Source of the DNA: UBA8437 sp003445035
GTDB taxonomy: Bacteria > Planctomycetota > Planctomycetia > Planctomycetales > Planctomycetaceae
Direction of reading: 5' to 3'
DNA length: 30,324 nt
NCBI GenBank assembly: GCA_937901285.1
Contig: CALCHI010000404.1
Location: 1 to 30,324 of the forward strand
How positions within the stretch are numbered: position 1 is the first letter of the stretch; each line of letters opens with the position of its first letter. Shown piece by piece: positions 16,577 through 25,060 of the stretch. The notes beneath the pieces were generated by a model, which saw only the letters and a list, made by a program, of their open reading frames with translations, had not been told where the DNA came from and searched no databases. The position numbers were made by a program, and so were the translations under genes.

Positions 16577-17776
16577 ATGCCGGAAATCCGTCCACGTCCC
16601 AGCCGCACCGTGCCCCCGGCCGTGATCAGCCTGCTGCTGTTCCTGGCAGTGTCGGGTTCGGGATGTCGGCTGAGCCGGGTGAATTCCGAGCTGACACCGT
16701 TGACCGACGATCTCGCCGAACGGCTTCAGGGGCAGGTCAGCACTGTCCTGGATCGTACCGGGTACAAGGATTTCTACGGCGCCCCGACAATGAAACCCGG
16801 CGAGGAGCCGACGGTTGCCGGAATTGCGACCGGTGCCGGTCGGACCATCGAACAGGTTGATGGAACCGGCACACCGATTCCCGGGGGTGGCTTCAGCCGC
16901 CGACCACTGGTCTCCGGGAACGTCGAAGACAAGGCGAGACCGATCCCCGCCCGTCTGGCCCTGCCGATGGTCGGCAACGTCCCGGACATGGCCCGTCGAC
17001 TGAACCCCTTCCCTCTGCCTTTCGGCCGAGACGGGGACCCGGCGGACGAAGAGGTCGCTGATGCCTCGCTCAACCAGCTGTTCAACATCACCCGGAACGC
17101 GGTCGACAAACTCGGACAGGGCGTGTCCCCCGAACAGAAACGCAACCATCTCAGGAAACAGTTCCACCTCCGGGTGCTGTCGATCATCCGCGATCGCCCC
17201 GAAGACGCGCTCTCACCGATTACCGGGGTGAATGACGCCGAGAACGAATTCCTGCAAAACCTGTTGATGGCCCAGGTCAACTACTTCGACGTCAAGTCCA
17301 TTCCCGAACCACGCCAACGCGCCACAGCGACCATCGAACAACTCGATGCCGCCATCCACAACCTGCAGCCCAGAGCCGAGCTCAAGCTCCGACACCTCGC
17401 CCTCTGCCGTCGCATCCAGACATTCGGAGACTACGAACCGTTCGAGAAAAACGAATTCAGCCCGGGACAGGGCGTGCTGCTTTATGTCGAGATCGAAAAC
17501 TTCACCAGCCAGCCAATTGGCGACGGGAGACAGAAAACCCTGCTGAAATCGATGATCACCATCCGGTCCATGTCCGACAACGGCAGGATCGTTCAGCAAC
17601 TCCCGGTTGGGCCGACTCCCGATATCTGTCGCACAACCCGCCGGGACTACTTCCACAACTACGAGTTCAGCTTCCCCCGCGACCTGCAACTGGGAAACTA
17701 CGAGCTGGTGCTGACCATCACCGATCTTCTCGGAAACAAGGTGAGCAGCGAGACGCTGAGATTCAAGCTCCGTTGA
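16577..17776 (+). CDS. Putative lipoprotein of unknown function
   Basis: 399 residues. A basic N-terminus (RPRPSR) and a hydrophobic core end in VSGSGC with Cys30, a plausible lipobox, so the protein is probably lipid-anchored. The middle (about 60-150) is Pro/Gly-rich and low in order. The C-terminal half has a helical ELKLRHLALCRRIQTFG segment (about 268-284), then an all-beta domain with FSPGQGVLLYVEIENF and a final YELVLTITDLLGNKVSS. This end resembles an immunoglobulin-like fold that planctomycete lipoproteins often carry. I do not recognise a characterised family. It converges with the gamma-glutamyltransferase unit, with about 70 bp to the small ORF. Confidence 0.75.
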   Translation: MPEIRPRPSRTVPPAVISLLLFLAVSGSGCRLSRVNSELTPLTDDLAERLQGQVSTVLDRTGYKDFYGAPTMKPGEEPTVAGIATGAGRTIEQVDGTGTPIPGGGFSRRPLVSGNVEDKARPIPARLALPMVGNVPDMARRLNPFPLPFGRDGDPADEEVADASLNQLFNITRNAVDKLGQGVSPEQKRNHLRKQFHLRVLSIIRDRPEDALSPITGVNDAENEFLQNLLMAQVNYFDVKSIPEPRQRATATIEQLDAAIHNLQPRAELKLRHLALCRRIQTFGDYEPFEKNEFSPGQGVLLYVEIENFTSQPIGDGRQKTLLKSMITIRSMSDNGRIVQQLPVGPTPDICRTTRRDYFHNYEFSFPRDLQLGNYELVLTITDLLGNKVSSETLRFKLR

Positions 17777-17846
17777 TCACCAACGACAGCCGGCCACCCA
17801 CCAGTAGCCAGGCGTCCGTTCGCCGCTGGGCCGCTCCCGGCGACCG

Positions 17847-17951
17847 CTAAATCGCCGGAACCAACAGGGCCGACAACCCCCCGGTGATCGCAATGACGAC
17901 CAGCGTCAGTCCGGCCCGACAGCGGAGGTATGAAGTCGTCCGGCGGATCAT
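17847..17951 (-). CDS. 34-residue single-span membrane peptide coupled to ggt
   Basis: This short frame starts with an ATG at 17951 that overlaps the ggt stop as ATGA and ends at TAG 17849-17847. It begins MIRRTTSYLRCR, a strongly basic head, and continues with one hydrophobic stretch of about 21 residues (13-33), so a single transmembrane span with the N-terminus inside is predicted. The four-base overlap gives translational coupling, and the composition is very like a real small membrane protein. There is no homology that I can name. It could be a ggt-associated small protein or a chance frame. Confidence 0.5.
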   Translation of the reverse strand: MIRRTTSYLRCRAGLTLVVIAITGGLSALLVPAI

Positions 17952-19684
17952 CGGAGCGGAGACAAGACACCGACACGGCGGCCCACCCGCGGGTCACCCG
18001 CACCCCGGACCACTCCCGTCTTCGGATCGATCACCAGCATCACCGGGTGAGCAATGGCCCCGCCGACCACTCGCAATTTGTGGCCACGCGCCGTCAATTC
18101 CCTGCGGATCGGTTCGGGCACACCCTCGTGCATCGTCACCCCGCCCCGTGAAATGAATGCGGCACTGCGATCGGGGTTGGGATCGAACGATCCCTGGTGA
18201 TGGCCTGTCGCGAACCGCGGCACGACCACCGCTTCATGGGGAGCCAGGCCGAAGTCGATGTGACTCAGCAGCACATTGAGTGTGACCTGATCCTGAAGGT
18301 CCCCGCCGGCCACGCTGACAGCGATCACCGGTTTCCCCTTACGGGTGACCAGCGTCGGCGTCAGCGTGATCCGCGGCCGCTTGCCCGGCTGGATCCGGTT
18401 GGGGTGCCCCGGTGTGGTGTTCAGCGACCGCAACCGGTTCCCCTGTGTGACTCCCGGTGGGCCGGGGCGGTTGCCGACCAGGTTGCAGCTGGGAGTCGCC
18501 GCCACGACGTTGCCGAACCGATCGGCAGCCAGGCAGGTCGTGGTGTCCTGAACGGGAATCGTGTAGTTGCGATTCGAAGCGACCAGCGGCCCTCGCAGCG
18601 GCCGACCGGCCAGCGGGTCGCCCGGGCGTCGTTTCAGCGACGCCTTCTTGGGATCGATCAGCCCCCGCCGCATCCGCGCGTAGCCCGGAGAGAGCAGCTG
18701 TTTGAGCGGAACCTTGACGAACTTCGGGTCACCGTAGAACTCGTCCCGGTCGGCCATCGCCAGTTTCAGGGCCTCGACAACCGTGTGCAGATAGTCGGCC
18801 GAAAAGTGACCCATCGACTTCAAGTCGTAGCCTTCCAGCAGCGACAGCGTCTGGCAGAGGTAGGGCCCCTGGGTCCAGGGACCACACTTGTGGATCTTGT
18901 ACCCCCGGTAGGAAACCGTCACCGGGTCCTCCAGCGGAGTGCGATGTGCGGCCAGATCTTTCTTGCGAAGAAACGAGCCGACCTGGATGTACCACTTCTC
19001 CAGTTCGTCGGCGATGTCCCCCTTGTAGAACCGGTCCCGCGCCGCGGCGATCTTGTCCGCCCGCGACCCCTTCGCTCCCCGCTCGGCCTCGACCAGCTTC
19101 CGCAGCGTGACGGCCAACCTCGGATGCCAGTCACGGGCCTTGCGATCCAGTATCGCCAGGGTCGGTCGCACCGCCCGTTCGAACGACACCGTGCCGTAGC
19201 GGATCAGCAACGTCGAAACCAGGTGCACCATTCCCGGCACCGGGGCCGACTTCATGCTGCCTCCTGAGGGAATACCGTTCTTGTAGAACCACTCGATCGC
19301 ACGAGGATCCAGGGGAGCGCGGCCGAGACCGGAGAGCACCTTCACCTCTTTTTTCTTCGCGTCGTAGATCAACAGCGGCACTTCACCGCCCGATGCGAAG
19401 AGACCGTGTTCGGTCACCGACAGGCCCAGCAGCGAGGTCGCCGCCGCGTCGGCCGCCGTGCCGCCCTCGGCCAACACGTCCAGTGCCGCCGCAACCACCT
19501 CGGTACTTCGCCCGGCCGAAACCGCGCCGCCGGTTCCCGAAGCTCGCCAGTCAATCTTCCGAGCCGGCGGCTCATCAGCCGTGAGATGATCGGGTCCCAG
19601 GCTGCCCACGGCGACCATGACGGCCAGCAGGCGGGCGAAAAAATCCAAACGGGACCACGAATCGTGACGGTTGAAAAGTCGCAT
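17948..19684 (-). CDS. ggt: Gamma-glutamyltransferase (exported, Ntn hydrolase)
   Basis: 578 residues. A signal peptide precedes the mature domain, ending near LTADEPP (about residue 38). The large-subunit features AALDVLAEGGTAADAAATSL and GGEVPLL are typical of GGT. The autocatalytic cleavage site is DTTTCLAADRFGNVVAATPS, making T381 (after D380) the likely nucleophile. The oxyanion and glycine-rich GGDLQDQ region lies near 450. The usual NTTH-type cleavage motif is replaced by DTTT, and a true member is still likely given the complete fold. It hydrolyses or transfers the gamma-glutamyl group of glutathione-like peptides in the periplasm. It is divergent from the DUF1501 gene and coupled to a 34-residue ORF. 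Substrate specificity is not known. Confidence 0.9.
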   Translation of the reverse strand: MRLFNRHDSWSRLDFFARLLAVMVAVGSLGPDHLTADEPPARKIDWRASGTGGAVSAGRSTEVVAAALDVLAEGGTAADAAATSLLGLSVTEHGLFASGGEVPLLIYDAKKKEVKVLSGLGRAPLDPRAIEWFYKNGIPSGGSMKSAPVPGMVHLVSTLLIRYGTVSFERAVRPTLAILDRKARDWHPRLAVTLRKLVEAERGAKGSRADKIAAARDRFYKGDIADELEKWYIQVGSFLRKKDLAAHRTPLEDPVTVSYRGYKIHKCGPWTQGPYLCQTLSLLEGYDLKSMGHFSADYLHTVVEALKLAMADRDEFYGDPKFVKVPLKQLLSPGYARMRRGLIDPKKASLKRRPGDPLAGRPLRGPLVASNRNYTIPVQDTTTCLAADRFGNVVAATPSCNLVGNRPGPPGVTQGNRLRSLNTTPGHPNRIQPGKRPRITLTPTLVTRKGKPVIAVSVAGGDLQDQVTLNVLLSHIDFGLAPHEAVVVPRFATGHHQGSFDPNPDRSAAFISRGGVTMHEGVPEPIRRELTARGHKLRVVGGAIAHPVMLVIDPKTGVVRGAGDPRVGRRVGVLSPLR

Positions 19685-19820
19685 CTGGAAGCACTCCCGG
19701 AACAGGCCGACACATCGGGAAACAACCCGGCCCGCCGATCATACCGGTCTCGGCTGGCCGTTGCCCGCTCGTGGCAGCAGAATAGAACCTGGGACACCAC
19801 CAAAAAGACAACGCCACTGC

Positions 19821-21206
19821 ATGCTGAGTTTCCAGACCACCCGCCGTGAGTTTCTTCGCCTGGGCGTAGCCGGACTGGGCCTGACGGCGACCGCACCGGC
19901 GGCCCCCACGCACCACGGCCCCGGATGGGGACGGGCCAAGTCGGTGCTGATCGTCTTCGCCGGGGGCGGCCAGAGCCAACTCGAGATGTGGGACCCCAAG
20001 CCCGATGCCCCCGAGATCGTCCGGGGTGAATTCGGAGCGATCCGCACACCCGTACCGGGGACCTTCCTGGGAGAACACACCCCGCGGATCGCCGCGCTCG
20101 CCGACCGGTACACCATCCTGAGATCGATGTCCCACGAGGACCTCGATCACGGGTCGGCGACCTACCTGGCCCTGACCGGGCACTACCACCGGCAGCGTTC
20201 CGGCAATCCACCGGCCAGCCCTGACGATCGACCGACTTTCGGATCGCTGCTGACCCGCGTTCGCCCCACCGACCGATTCGCTCACACGGCGGTCCACCTC
20301 AATGCTCCGCTGTTTTCTCCCACCGTCCCAGCTCCCGGCCAGTTCGCCGGGCTGCTCGGCCGAGAATTCGAACCGCTGCAAGTCGGTGACACCAGCGGTC
20401 AACAGATCGCCATGCCGGGACTCGCCAGCCAGCCCGGGCTGCCACCGCTGCGGGTCGCCGCCCGGCAGAAATTGCTGGCGGCAATCGACACCTACCGCGA
20501 TCGGCTCGCAGCCAACCGACGGCTCGAGGGCAAGGACACGCTCTATCAACAGGCCTGGCGGATGCTGTCCAACCCCGCCTGCCGCCAGGCGTTTGACCTC
20601 TCCCGGGAATCGTCGGCCCTGAGAGATCGCTACGGCCGCAACCGATCGGGACAGACCTGCCTGCTGGCACGACGGCTGGTCGAGGCCGAGGTGCCTCTGA
20701 TCACCGTGATGTGGAACCACAACGCGAGGGGACAGGACAACGCGCCCGACCAGACCGACGCCTACGGATGGGACACGCACAACGACATTTTCATGGCGCT
20801 TCGACAACACCTTCTGCCGCGCTTCGATCTCAGTTTCTCAGCTCTGCTCGAGGACCTGGCGGATCGGGGTCTGATGGAAACCACGCTGGTGATCTGCATG
20901 GGCGAATTCGGTCGTGCCCCACTGGTGGCCCGCGAACGAAGCTTCGCAGGCATCTCTCCAGGGCGTAAGCACTGGGCTGCCGCCTACTCGATCGTGCTCG
21001 CCGGCGCTGGAGTCCGTCCCGGTGCCGTCTACGGAGCCACCGACCGCCTGGCCGCCTACCCTCGCACCGAACCCGTCACGCCCTGGGACATCGGGGCCAC
21101 GATCTTCCACTCGCTGGGAATCGATCCCCACACCACCTACACCGACTCGCTCGAGAGACCCTACGAGTTGACCGAGGGCCGCGCGGTGACGGGCCTGTTC
21201 GGCTAA
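19821..21206 (+). CDS. DUF1501 protein, Tat-exported
   Basis: 461 residues from the ATG at 19821. A twin-arginine motif TTRREFLRLG (R8, R9) and a hydrophobic run indicate Tat export, as is usual for the family. The DUF1501 (alkaline-phosphatase-superfamily-like) fold is seen in KSVLIVFAGGGQSQLEMWDPKP, the SHEDLDHGSATYLALTGHYH segment (about 101-120), GWDTHND and the C-terminal CMGEFGR motif with KHW. These proteins commonly neighbour DUF1549/DUF1553 cytochrome genes, but none is present here, so this is an orphan copy. Its function is not established. It diverges from ggt, and its stop overlaps the stop of the next minus-strand gene by four bases. Confidence 0.9.
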   Translation: MLSFQTTRREFLRLGVAGLGLTATAPAAPTHHGPGWGRAKSVLIVFAGGGQSQLEMWDPKPDAPEIVRGEFGAIRTPVPGTFLGEHTPRIAALADRYTILRSMSHEDLDHGSATYLALTGHYHRQRSGNPPASPDDRPTFGSLLTRVRPTDRFAHTAVHLNAPLFSPTVPAPGQFAGLLGREFEPLQVGDTSGQQIAMPGLASQPGLPPLRVAARQKLLAAIDTYRDRLAANRRLEGKDTLYQQAWRMLSNPACRQAFDLSRESSALRDRYGRNRSGQTCLLARRLVEAEVPLITVMWNHNARGQDNAPDQTDAYGWDTHNDIFMALRQHLLPRFDLSFSALLEDLADRGLMETTLVICMGEFGRAPLVARERSFAGISPGRKHWAAAYSIVLAGAGVRPGAVYGATDRLAAYPRTEPVTPWDIGATIFHSLGIDPHTTYTDSLERPYELTEGRAVTGLFG

Positions 21207-22549
21207 TCGTTTCCGGTCGGCTTGCGACCGGAACGGTCGTCGGTCGTCCGAAGCGTCCGGCCCCACCACAACGGAGGGCTGTCCAGGCGATGCCCGTAAC
21301 GGTCGCGGAACTTGAGGAATCCCGAGTCCAGCCGCTGCTGCCCCTCCTGGGTCGCGGCTCCAAACTGGATCGCTGTCTCGATGGCCCGGTCTCCGCCATC
21401 CAGACCCAGAGCCTTGACCAGTTTCAACACTCCCTGGACCCGCGGGTCGCGCTCGATTCGCTTGCGAGCGTCGGGACGGGCCCGCACCTCAATCGTCCGT
21501 GACTCCTGCCACGCCAGCACCCACTCCCCGCGATCCACCTTGACCAGAAATTCCGAGGTGACGGTCGTACGTCGGCCGGTCACGTCATGACGGAAACGCG
21601 TCACCCGAAATGCGTCGCGTCCGGCCGCCTCCGCCCGGCGTGCCGCTGTCAGCAACGGACTCGAATCCCCGCCGCGCGGCTTCGCCCGGCCGCCGAGTTG
21701 TTCGAGCAACTTGCCGAGGTCTCCGCCCAGATCTCCACCGAGCAACTGGCCGACCAGATCCCCGATCATCTTTGCGTCAACCGGCTGGTCCAGGCCTCCG
21801 CCCCTCTTCTTCTCGTTGGCTGCCAGCAACAGGCCCCCGGTCCCCTGGAAGTGGAGCGGTTCAGACAACTGGCAGGCCTTCAGCACACGCCGGATCCGCC
21901 AGGTCCGATCGTCATCCTCCACCACCGGCAACTCGCGCCACAACGACTCGGCACCGGCCGTCGCCGGATCGAGCCCGGCCGTCATCAACTCGGCCGCCAG
22001 GTCGTCGACCGAACGCGTTTCGACACGTTTCAGACCCTCGACCCAACTCACCAGTGCCACCTGTTTGCGGACGACTGGCTGAACCGTCAACGCGGAGATC
22101 TCCTTTCGGGGGATCACCAGCGCGAGGAAACGTGTCGCCGGCACACGGCCGCCGCCTTCGACGGCCTTCAGCAGATCCGCCACCCGTTTTCGCTCGAGAT
22201 CCAACACGGCCCGCAACGGGCTGTCGGGCTTCAGCGTCTTTTTCCAGTCATCGATCCGGCCGAGCAACCGTCGCCACGCACGCGGCGACGATTCGGCCAG
22301 CGAGGCATCGGCCAGTTGCAGCCTCTCGGGATCCTCGGTCTTCAGCCAGTCGCGACGGACCGACATCACGACCTCACCGCGTTGAGTCTTGCGAAACACC
22401 GCCCCCAGGATCGCCGGACCTCGCGACGGGGTCAGGCGATCGACGCCCCGCTTGGACAGGGGCACCGGTCGGTCGGCTCCCGACGCGATTGGACTCGCTG
22501 ACAACAGACCGGCCAGGACAACAGCCCACAAGTGCAATCGGCTCGACAT
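21203..22549 (-). CDS. Secreted protein of unknown function
   Basis: 448 residues from the ATG at 22549. The longer start at 22624 would put 25 residues before the signal peptide. The N-terminus (SSRLHLWAVVLAGLLSASPIASGADRP split at about residue 24) is a clear signal peptide. The mature part has no recognised domain. It is charged and mostly helical, with a glycine-rich LLGGDLGGDLGKLLEQLGG loop in the middle and a beta-rich segment with TTVTSEFLVKVDRGEWVLAWQE (split at about residue 330). It is probably a lineage-specific planctomycete protein. It shares a 4-bp stop overlap with the DUF1501 gene and is divergent from the D-aminoacylase gene (73 bp). Confidence 0.7.
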   Translation of the reverse strand: MSSRLHLWAVVLAGLLSASPIASGADRPVPLSKRGVDRLTPSRGPAILGAVFRKTQRGEVVMSVRRDWLKTEDPERLQLADASLAESSPRAWRRLLGRIDDWKKTLKPDSPLRAVLDLERKRVADLLKAVEGGGRVPATRFLALVIPRKEISALTVQPVVRKQVALVSWVEGLKRVETRSVDDLAAELMTAGLDPATAGAESLWRELPVVEDDDRTWRIRRVLKACQLSEPLHFQGTGGLLLAANEKKRGGGLDQPVDAKMIGDLVGQLLGGDLGGDLGKLLEQLGGRAKPRGGDSSPLLTAARRAEAAGRDAFRVTRFRHDVTGRRTTVTSEFLVKVDRGEWVLAWQESRTIEVRARPDARKRIERDPRVQGVLKLVKALGLDGGDRAIETAIQFGAATQEGQQRLDSGFLKFRDRYGHRLDSPPLWWGRTLRTTDDRSGRKPTGND

Positions 22550-22622
22550 GCACCCAGTATATGCGAATAGTCTTGTCCTGTTACCACATTCTCGTCCCTC
22601 CACCATCACACGACCAATCGAC

Positions 22623-24266
22623 ATGTTGAATTCGACAGTAGCCCGACTCTCGCTGGTGCTGGCCTGTGCAGCAGTTTCAGCTTGTGCAGTCGCCGATGAA
22701 CCGAACGGATTTCAGCTCGTCCTCCGAGGAGGAACCCTCATCGATGGCACCGGTTCCTCCGGCCGGCCGGCGGATGTCGCCATCAGCGACGGGAGAATCG
22801 TCGCCATCGGCAACCTCGATGGACTGACCGCCAATGTCGTCATCAACGTCTCCGGCCAGGTCGTCTGTCCAGGATTCATCGATCTGCACAGCCACGCTGA
22901 CCGAGGCATCCTCAAGTACCGCTCGGCCGAGAACTACATCCGCCAGGGCGTGACGACCCTGCTCTGCGGCAATTGCGGCAGTTCACCGACCGATATCGAG
23001 ACGTTCTTCCGAGAACTCCAAGACGGTGGCACGGGACCGAACATCGCGATCCTGGTCGGACACGGCAGCGTCCGACAGGCCGTTCTCGGCCGACGCGATG
23101 TCGTTCCCGACCGGAACCAACTGGAGAAGATGAAGGCGATGGTCCGTCGCGGCATGAGAGCCGGGGCGGTCGGACTCTCGACCAGCCTGCGGTACGGACC
23201 GGGATCCTACGCAGGAACCGACGAGATCGTGTCACTGGCCAGCCAGGTCAGACCGTTCGGAGGCTTCTACGCCACTCACATGCGAGACGAAGGGACGAGG
23301 ATTATCGAGGCGCTCGAGGAAGCCCTGGTGATCGGTCGACGCGCCCGCGTCCCCGTTCACGTCTCCCACCACAAGATCTCCTCGGCCTCCGTCTTTGGAC
23401 TCACGCGACAAACTCTGGCTCGCATCGGCACCGCACGCAGGGCCGGCATCGATGTCAGCCTCGATCAATATCCCTACGGAGCGGGGAGTGGCGGAGTCGG
23501 ACTTTATGTGCCCCAGTCCTCCCTCGCCGGGGGACTCGACGCCTTTCGCAAGCGGGTCGCCGACCCGAAACAGCGGGCCCGTATCCTGGCCTCCGTCGAG
23601 GACCTGCTGGTCCGAAAACTGTACCTGGCTGACCAGAGCCCCGGCGATGACGCCCACACGCGGCAGGCGCTCAACCGCATTCAGATCGCCCGGGCGCGGC
23701 ACGACGAAACCCTCGAGGGAAAGAACCTCGTCCAGATACTCGTCTCGCGACGAAAACCGGTCACGATCCGCAACGGTGCCGAACTGCTCATCGAGCTCGT
23801 CGGACATGGCGTCACCGGCATCAACCACACGCTGGAGGTTCAACCCGGAGGCGACGTCGATCGGGTCATGTCCGACCCTCACACCGCAATCGCTTCCGAC
23901 GGCAGTGTCTTCGAGTTCGGTATCGGCAACCCACACCCCAGGTCCTACGGCTGCTACCCCAGGGTCCTGGGCCATTACGTCAGAACCCGCGGCGTGCTGA
24001 AACTCGAAAACGCCATTCGGAAGATGACCAGCCTGCCCGCAAGACGACTGGATTGGCACGACCGTGGACAACTGGCCAGCGGTGCCGTCGCCGACGTGAC
24101 CGTCTTCGATCCGAACGTTGTCACCGATAAGGCCACGTTCCTCAAACCGCATCAGCACTCCGTCGGTATCACACATGTCCTGGTCCACGGGCAGTTCGTC
24201 CTCCGAAACGGAAAAATGACAGGCCAGCTTCCCGGTCGCCCCGTCAGGCTTGGAGATAAACCCTGA
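22623..24266 (+). CDS. N-acyl-D-amino-acid deacylase-like amidohydrolase (D-aminoacylase family), putative lipoprotein
   Basis: 547 residues from the ATG at 22623 (the upstream frame extension is antisense to the preceding gene). The signal sequence ends in AVSAC with Cys21, which fits a lipobox. The D-aminoacylase motifs are present: DLHSHAD with H89/H91, GNCG with the metal-bridging Cys118, THMRDEG, VSHHK, SLDQYPY and IASDGSVFEFG. The family removes the acyl group from N-acyl-D-amino acids. The export signal suggests action outside the cytoplasm, perhaps on cell-wall or peptide material. It is adjacent to gamma-glutamyltransferase, consistent with peptide scavenging, but the link is not proven. 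The stop is 24266, upstream of the Hsp20 control region. Confidence 0.88.
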   Translation: MLNSTVARLSLVLACAAVSACAVADEPNGFQLVLRGGTLIDGTGSSGRPADVAISDGRIVAIGNLDGLTANVVINVSGQVVCPGFIDLHSHADRGILKYRSAENYIRQGVTTLLCGNCGSSPTDIETFFRELQDGGTGPNIAILVGHGSVRQAVLGRRDVVPDRNQLEKMKAMVRRGMRAGAVGLSTSLRYGPGSYAGTDEIVSLASQVRPFGGFYATHMRDEGTRIIEALEEALVIGRRARVPVHVSHHKISSASVFGLTRQTLARIGTARRAGIDVSLDQYPYGAGSGGVGLYVPQSSLAGGLDAFRKRVADPKQRARILASVEDLLVRKLYLADQSPGDDAHTRQALNRIQIARARHDETLEGKNLVQILVSRRKPVTIRNGAELLIELVGHGVTGINHTLEVQPGGDVDRVMSDPHTAIASDGSVFEFGIGNPHPRSYGCYPRVLGHYVRTRGVLKLENAIRKMTSLPARRLDWHDRGQLASGAVADVTVFDPNVVTDKATFLKPHQHSVGITHVLVHGQFVLRNGKMTGQLPGRPVRLGDKP

Positions 24267-24286
24267 AAGCTGACAAACTCGCACAC

Positions 24287-24299
24287 TGCCATTTTGGCA
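24287..24299. promoter_or_regulatory. Palindrome 1, TGCCATTTTGGCA
   Basis: The half-sites TGCCA and TGGCA are separated by three bases. The second copy (24324-24336) begins 37 bp downstream. Both lie about 100-160 bp upstream of the likely Hsp20 transcription start, a typical distance for sigma-54 activator sites. Confidence 0.5.
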
Positions 24300-24323
24300 C
24301 CACTCGCCACAAAACCCACTAAC

Positions 24324-24336
24324 TGCCATTATGGCA
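24324..24336. promoter_or_regulatory. Palindrome 2, TGCCATTATGGCA
   Basis: A near-identical copy of the palindrome at 24287-24299, differing at one spacer base. The pair looks like a repeated dimer-binding site. The regulator is unknown and is not encoded in the window. Confidence 0.5.
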
Positions 24337-24373
24337 TACTACTGAACAGTAGGAGTCCTGTCTAAATTTTACA

Positions 24374-24386
24374 TAACCTATTGACA
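24374..24386. promoter_or_regulatory. IHF-like site
   Basis: TAACCTATTGACA matches the reverse IHF consensus YAANNNNTTGATW with one mismatch. It lies in an AT-rich stretch between the two palindromes and the -24/-12 element. The TTGACA (24381-24386) inside it is also a perfect -35 hexamer, so an alternative sigma-70-type promoter is possible, though the -10 match is poor. Confidence 0.35.
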
Positions 24387-24417
24387 CATTTATTCTTACA
24401 AATATTCCTGACTTGTA

Positions 24418-24432
24418 TGGCACGCCATTTGT
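24418..24432 (+). promoter_or_regulatory. Sigma-54-like -24/-12 promoter of hsp20
   Basis: TGGCAC-N5-TTGT has the exact -24/-12 spacing. The GG and TTG elements are intact, and only the last base of TTGC is changed. The inverted repeat ATGGCACGCCAT (24417-24428) overlaps the -24 element and may be a further operator. A start about 12 bases downstream would give a 5' leader of about 75 bases. Confidence 0.45.
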
Positions 24433-24452
24433 AGTTGTTCTCTCTCAACGTG

Positions 24453-24517
24453 GCCTCCTGCGTGAGGCGTGGAAATCCCGGTCTGTTGGACCGACACGAG
24501 AAAAGGAGAACAGGCAC
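24453..24517 (+). promoter_or_regulatory. hsp20 leader with hairpins, possible RNA thermometer
   Basis: The leader contains hairpins GCCTC-N6-GAGGC (24453-24468) and CGGTC-N5-GACCG (24479-24493). The Shine-Dalgarno AAGGAG (24503-24508) can alternatively pair with CTCCT (24455-24459). Such SD masking is common in small heat-shock genes. These folds were found by eye and not computed. Confidence 0.3.
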
Positions 24518-24958
24518 ATGGCTAACACTCTGGTACCGATGGGATGGAGAGTGGGTCGTCTGGACAACGTCTGGAGCGACATGGACCGGATGATGGGAGC
24601 GTTTCTTGGCGGAGAGTCCAGGGAGTCCGTCGACTGGGCTCCTCGCCTGGACCTCTCGGAAACCGAGTCCCATTTCGAGGTGCACCTCGACCTGCCCGGT
24701 ATCTCCAAGGACGACCTGGAGATTGAGTTCCACGAGGGACACCTGTCCATCTCGGGCAAGCGAGACGAGCCGACGGAAGAGACCGACCGCTCGTGGCACC
24801 GCGTCGAACGCCGTCGTGGTTCGTTTCGTCGCGTGATTCGGCTGGGTGAGGAGGTGGAGGCCGACGGTGTCGAGGCCGAGTACACCGACGGTGTGCTGAA
24901 GATCGTCGCGGCCAAGGCCGAGAAGGCCCGGGCCAGGCGAATCGCCCTGAAGAGCTGA
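24518..24958 (+). CDS. Hsp20 / alpha-crystallin family small heat-shock protein
   Basis: 146 residues from the ATG at 24518, with an AAGGAG ribosome site nine bases upstream. The alpha-crystallin domain spans about 40-135: it opens with WAPRLDLSETESHFEVHLDLPG (split at about residue 42), then SKDDLEIEF, LSISGKRDEPTEE and a VKL-like YTDGVLKIVAAKAEKARARRIALKS tail. It is an ATP-independent holdase chaperone in the cytoplasm. The short C-terminus contains no obvious IXI/V motif apart from RRIAL, so the oligomer-docking residues may differ. It is monocistronic, lying between the D-aminoacylase gene (251 bp) and the convergent sulfatase gene (102 bp). Regulation is discussed with the upstream sites. 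Confidence 0.95.
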   Translation: MANTLVPMGWRVGRLDNVWSDMDRMMGAFLGGESRESVDWAPRLDLSETESHFEVHLDLPGISKDDLEIEFHEGHLSISGKRDEPTEETDRSWHRVERRRGSFRRVIRLGEEVEADGVEAEYTDGVLKIVAAKAEKARARRIALKS

Positions 24959-25060
24959 TCGGAAGCAACTGGCTTCACTCCGCCCTCGGATCGCGGTCGG
25001 CATCCCTCCCCCCGGGGTGTCCGGCCCGGTCCGGGGACAGGACGTCTCCCGGAAGCCCGC

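Noticed and set aside
24287..24336. Transcription terminators after the D-aminoacylase gene
   Set aside because: The stems are only 5-6 bp, with no following T-run, and the two copies are near-identical, which fits protein-binding sites better.
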